NCBI GenBank assembly: GCA_946404495.1
Contig: CAMJDT010000020.1
Coordinates: 1 to 40,778 of the forward strand
Source: an uncultured Bacteroidales bacterium
Lineage (GTDB): Bacteria; Bacteroidota; Bacteroidia; Bacteroidales; Paludibacteraceae
Reading direction: 5' to 3'
Length of the DNA: 40,778 nucleotides
Shown here: piece after piece, positions 38,462 to 40,778 of the stretch
How positions within the stretch are numbered: the stretch's first letter is position 1
How the letters are laid out: the number at the start of each line of letters is the position of its first letter
Notes under the pieces: generated by a model
Database searches by the model: none
What the model saw: the letters and a program-made list of their open reading frames with translations, nothing else
Told to the model about the DNA's origin: nothing
Program-made: the position numbers and the translations under genes

Positions 38462-40636
38462 ATGACTCTGCTGCGCGGACAGACCGAATACCAGAACCTG
38501 CTGGCCAATTATCCCCGCGTGGAAGCCCTCCTCAGCCAGGCCGACAGCCTCCTCGCAGCACGCCGTGCCTTTGGAATATATACCAATTCCAACGCGAAGT
38601 CGGCACGTGATTCTCTACGTATTCATCGGGAAATTCTGAAAATAGAGACCAACTTCCTCAAGCTCCGCGGCGACTACTATTACTGGCTCGCTCTCGGTGC
38701 CGGCGAAGAGTCTGCGGCGCGCAAGGCCGATAGTTGCTATAGTGCCTGCATCCTCCGTTACCGCCTCGAGCCGCTCCCTAATCCGGCGGACACCTTCGTC
38801 ATCCTTAACCAGTTGGGACAGCTCCATTACTCCGAGGGCAATTATCCCCTCGCCCTCACCTATCTCCGTGCCGTGGCGGCTACCAGGAGCTCTTTCGTCA
38901 AACCCCGCGAACGTCAGAACGCCCGCATGGGGGTAGCGATGTGTCAGGCACGCCTCGGTGACTTCGATGCCGCCCTGCTGACACTCGACAGTTGTCAGGA
39001 CGATAAGAACGTCTGGCGCATGCGCGCCAAGACTCTCTGCCTCAGCAACGAGGCCTTGGCCTCCGACCGCAATATCGTCCTCCCGCAGGCCGGCGCACTC
39101 TATCGTAACTACGTGGAGGCTATCCGTACCGAAGCCGACTCCGTCTTCCGGCTACTGCTCAGCGACGAACGCGAACGCTGGTGGGTGTCGATCCGGCCTT
39201 TCATCACCGACTGCTGGCGACTCGAGGATGCCGATGCCGCCCTCCTCTATGATGTGGCGCTGCTCAGCAAGGGTATCCTCCTCCAGCTCTGCCGCGACAT
39301 GCAGACCGATGACCCTGCCTCCCGCACCCGTGCGCTCCATCTCACCTGGCAGGACGTGCAGCAGTCCCTCGGCGACCGCGACCTCGCGGTGGAATGGCTC
39401 GAATACGAACGGGGTGGAGTGAAACGGCTCGGAGCCGTTGGACTCAAGAAAACGGGGCAACCTTTCTTTATGCCCCTCTGTCCTACCGACACTTTGTTGC
39501 AACTGCAGCTCCGCAACGGGCGCACCGTCGAGCAGGCGATCGCCTCTTCCTTTGCCCGCGACAAGGAGATGCTCTATTACAATGCCGACCTGCGCCGGCT
39601 CTTCCATAATTTCTTCCGCGCCGGACGAGGTGCCCGCAATGTCTATTTCTCCCCCGACGGAGTCCTCCATCTGCTTGGTATAGAGTATCTCGATGACGAC
39701 GTCACCTTCCGCCTCCACCGGCTCACCTCTACCCGCCAACTCATCGACATAGCTCCGCTCGCCGACCGTCCCGCCCTCATCATCGGCGGTATCGACTACG
39801 ATGCACCTATGGCGACTCCCGTTGCCGGATTGCCCTCGGATGAACCCGCCGGCGACAGCCTCGCCCTCCGTTTCCTCGCCGAGAAAACCAACCATATCAC
39901 GCCGCTCGCGCACACCCTCACCGAGTGCGAGACCGTCTATAACCTCCGCCATCGTTCCGACGACAGACTCCTTCGCCGCGACGAGGCCTCCGAACAGTCT
40001 TTCCGGCTTATGAGTGCGGATGCCGGTATTATCCATCTCTCTACCCACGGATTCTTCTACGGCGAACTGCAGAGCGGCAATTCCGACTTCCCGCTGCCCC
40101 AGCAGACCGACGCGGCGCTCTCGCAGTCAGGTCTCCTCTTTGCCGGCATCAACTCCTCCCTCGCGCATCCCGCTGAGGCTTGTGCTACCAACGACGGACT
40201 CCTCTCCTCGCGCGAGATTAGTACGCTCCACCTCGACTCGGTCACGCTCTTTGTCGTCTGCGCCTGTCAGGGCGGACTCGGCAAGGTGACCCACGACGGT
40301 GTCTTTGGCGTACAGCGCGGACTCAAGAGTGCCGGCGTACAGGCTATGGTCGTCAGCCTCTGGAAAGTGGACGACGGCGCCTCCGCACTCTTTATGTCCA
40401 ATCTCCACCGCCGCCTCCGTGAGGGTGTCGGCTCCTCCGCCGAATCCGGCTCGTCTTCCGAACCCGTCTCGCTTGCTGAGGCCTTCTCCCTCGCCCGCAA
40501 CGACTTGCGCCATTATTCGCCCGAAGCACCCTCCGACACCTTCGACCCTGTCGCCGACTTCGATCCCGAGGACGACGAACTCTTCCCCTACGCCGCACCC
40601 TATTTCTCCAACGCCTTCATCCTCATCGAACGCTAA
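38462..40636 (+). CDS. TPR-CHAT protease (caspase-like), probably exported; N-terminus uncertain
   Basis: 724 residues from ATG 38462. N-terminal helical repeats of TPR type (about 65-285: FVILNQLGQLHYSEGNYPLA and ARLGDFDAALLTL), a linker, then a CHAT domain (caspase HetF-associated with TPRs): catalytic H529 in IIHLSTHGFF and C602 in VVCACQGGLGKV, with the following SLWKVDDGASALFM typical of the family. CHAT peptidases work in bacterial programmed death and conflict systems, cutting partner proteins. The frame is open upstream to 38309 and encodes an excellent signal peptide (RSLVNRILLLSVGLCLTVAA) without ATG, GTG or TTG; ATT 38354 is the likely start, so the protein is probably periplasmic. 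Confidence 0.85.
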   Translation: MTLLRGQTEYQNLLANYPRVEALLSQADSLLAARRAFGIYTNSNAKSARDSLRIHREILKIETNFLKLRGDYYYWLALGAGEESAARKADSCYSACILRYRLEPLPNPADTFVILNQLGQLHYSEGNYPLALTYLRAVAATRSSFVKPRERQNARMGVAMCQARLGDFDAALLTLDSCQDDKNVWRMRAKTLCLSNEALASDRNIVLPQAGALYRNYVEAIRTEADSVFRLLLSDERERWWVSIRPFITDCWRLEDADAALLYDVALLSKGILLQLCRDMQTDDPASRTRALHLTWQDVQQSLGDRDLAVEWLEYERGGVKRLGAVGLKKTGQPFFMPLCPTDTLLQLQLRNGRTVEQAIASSFARDKEMLYYNADLRRLFHNFFRAGRGARNVYFSPDGVLHLLGIEYLDDDVTFRLHRLTSTRQLIDIAPLADRPALIIGGIDYDAPMATPVAGLPSDEPAGDSLALRFLAEKTNHITPLAHTLTECETVYNLRHRSDDRLLRRDEASEQSFRLMSADAGIIHLSTHGFFYGELQSGNSDFPLPQQTDAALSQSGLLFAGINSSLAHPAEACATNDGLLSSREISTLHLDSVTLFVVCACQGGLGKVTHDGVFGVQRGLKSAGVQAMVVSLWKVDDGASALFMSNLHRRLREGVGSSAESGSSSEPVSLAEAFSLARNDLRHYSPEAPSDTFDPVADFDPEDDELFPYAAPYFSNAFILIER

Positions 40637-40778
40637 ATCGGGTGTAAATCCTCATCGCTCTCCGTCCATTTCGTCCGAATTGCATTCGGACAATCCTTCT
40701 TTGTCAGGTGCTCGGGACGTTATGCCCGAGAATATCTTCTGCTCCGATTTATCGAAAAATTGGATGACACTCTGGCAC
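40637..40778 (+). other. Spacer after the CHAT gene with two perfect hairpins
   Basis: GTCCGAAT-tgc-ATTCGGAC (40673-40691, 8-bp stem) and CTCGGG-acgttatg-CCCGAG (40711-40730, 6-bp stem). The first may terminate the operon, though its T-tail is weak (aatccttcttt). An ATG at 40722 opens a frame running to the window edge (MPENIFCSDLSKNW...), too short to call a gene. Confidence 0.45.

Overview
The window looks like a chromosomal segment of a Bacteroidales bacterium (Bacteroidetes), probably host-associated; I cannot place the family. The evidence is the promoter type (TTGC, 19 bp, TAnnTTTG, found about a dozen times), the near absence of Shine-Dalgarno sequences, lineage-typical families (DUF3127, DUF4271, DUF4465, DUF5686), a type-B L31, the rpsF-rpsR-rplI order, and secreted proteins with short C-terminal tails of the kind common in this order. 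No phage, insertion sequence or CRISPR array was seen.

Layout. 1-170: 3' end of a secreted-protein gene. 446-3612: glutathione peroxidase, LD-carboxypeptidase and an EptA-like phosphoethanolamine transferase in one operon. 3712-6410: pgk, a DUF3127 OB-fold protein and a metallophosphoesterase. 6411-7055, minus strand: short recO and tRNA-Arg(CCG), separated by a run of small hairpins. 7208-9779: LOG-family hydrolase, DUF4271, hemD, rnpA and yidD, tightly overlapped. 9939-12315: trmD, then a pseudouridine synthase and a PnuC-like transporter on the minus strand; this block is bracketed by a perfect 50-bp inverted repeat. 12437-13824: rpmE2, rplI, rpsR, rpsF. 13999-16590: a membrane/zinc-ribbon protein, an AT-rich PD-(D/E)XK-like gene and a DUF4465 secreted protein. 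16873-22489: rpmH, rbfA, a LolC/E-like permease, a lipoprotein, xerD and a DUF5686 protein. 22499-31130, minus strand: an apparent seven-gene operon with a secreted protein, a 46-residue peptide, an RND tripartite efflux pump, a lipoprotein and a sirtuin. 31358-34511: CPBP protease, a small membrane-anchored protein and parE. 34655-40636: the most unusual operon.

The candidate new system is 34655-40636. It encodes a lipoprotein; a membrane protein with a cytosolic part containing a nucleotide-binding-like region and an RyR-like region, one transmembrane helix and an extracytoplasmic trypsin-like protease; a small periplasmic protein; and a TPR-CHAT (caspase-like) protease with a signal peptide. 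I infer an inside-out protease relay, in which a cytosolic signal sets off proteolysis in the periplasm.

Two genome-scale patterns also stand out. First, gene borders carry degenerate tandem tracts with a 7-nt period and many different unit sequences. These tracts supply the stop codons of several genes and one start codon, and in places they are translated (a signal-peptide core, an enzyme loop, a transporter tail). Second, the promoters share a conserved sequence well beyond the known -33/-7 consensus, with invariant geometry. Two genes (the permease and the CHAT protein) have obvious N-terminal coding sequence upstream of any ATG, GTG or TTG codon, which hints at ATT/ATC starts or recoding.
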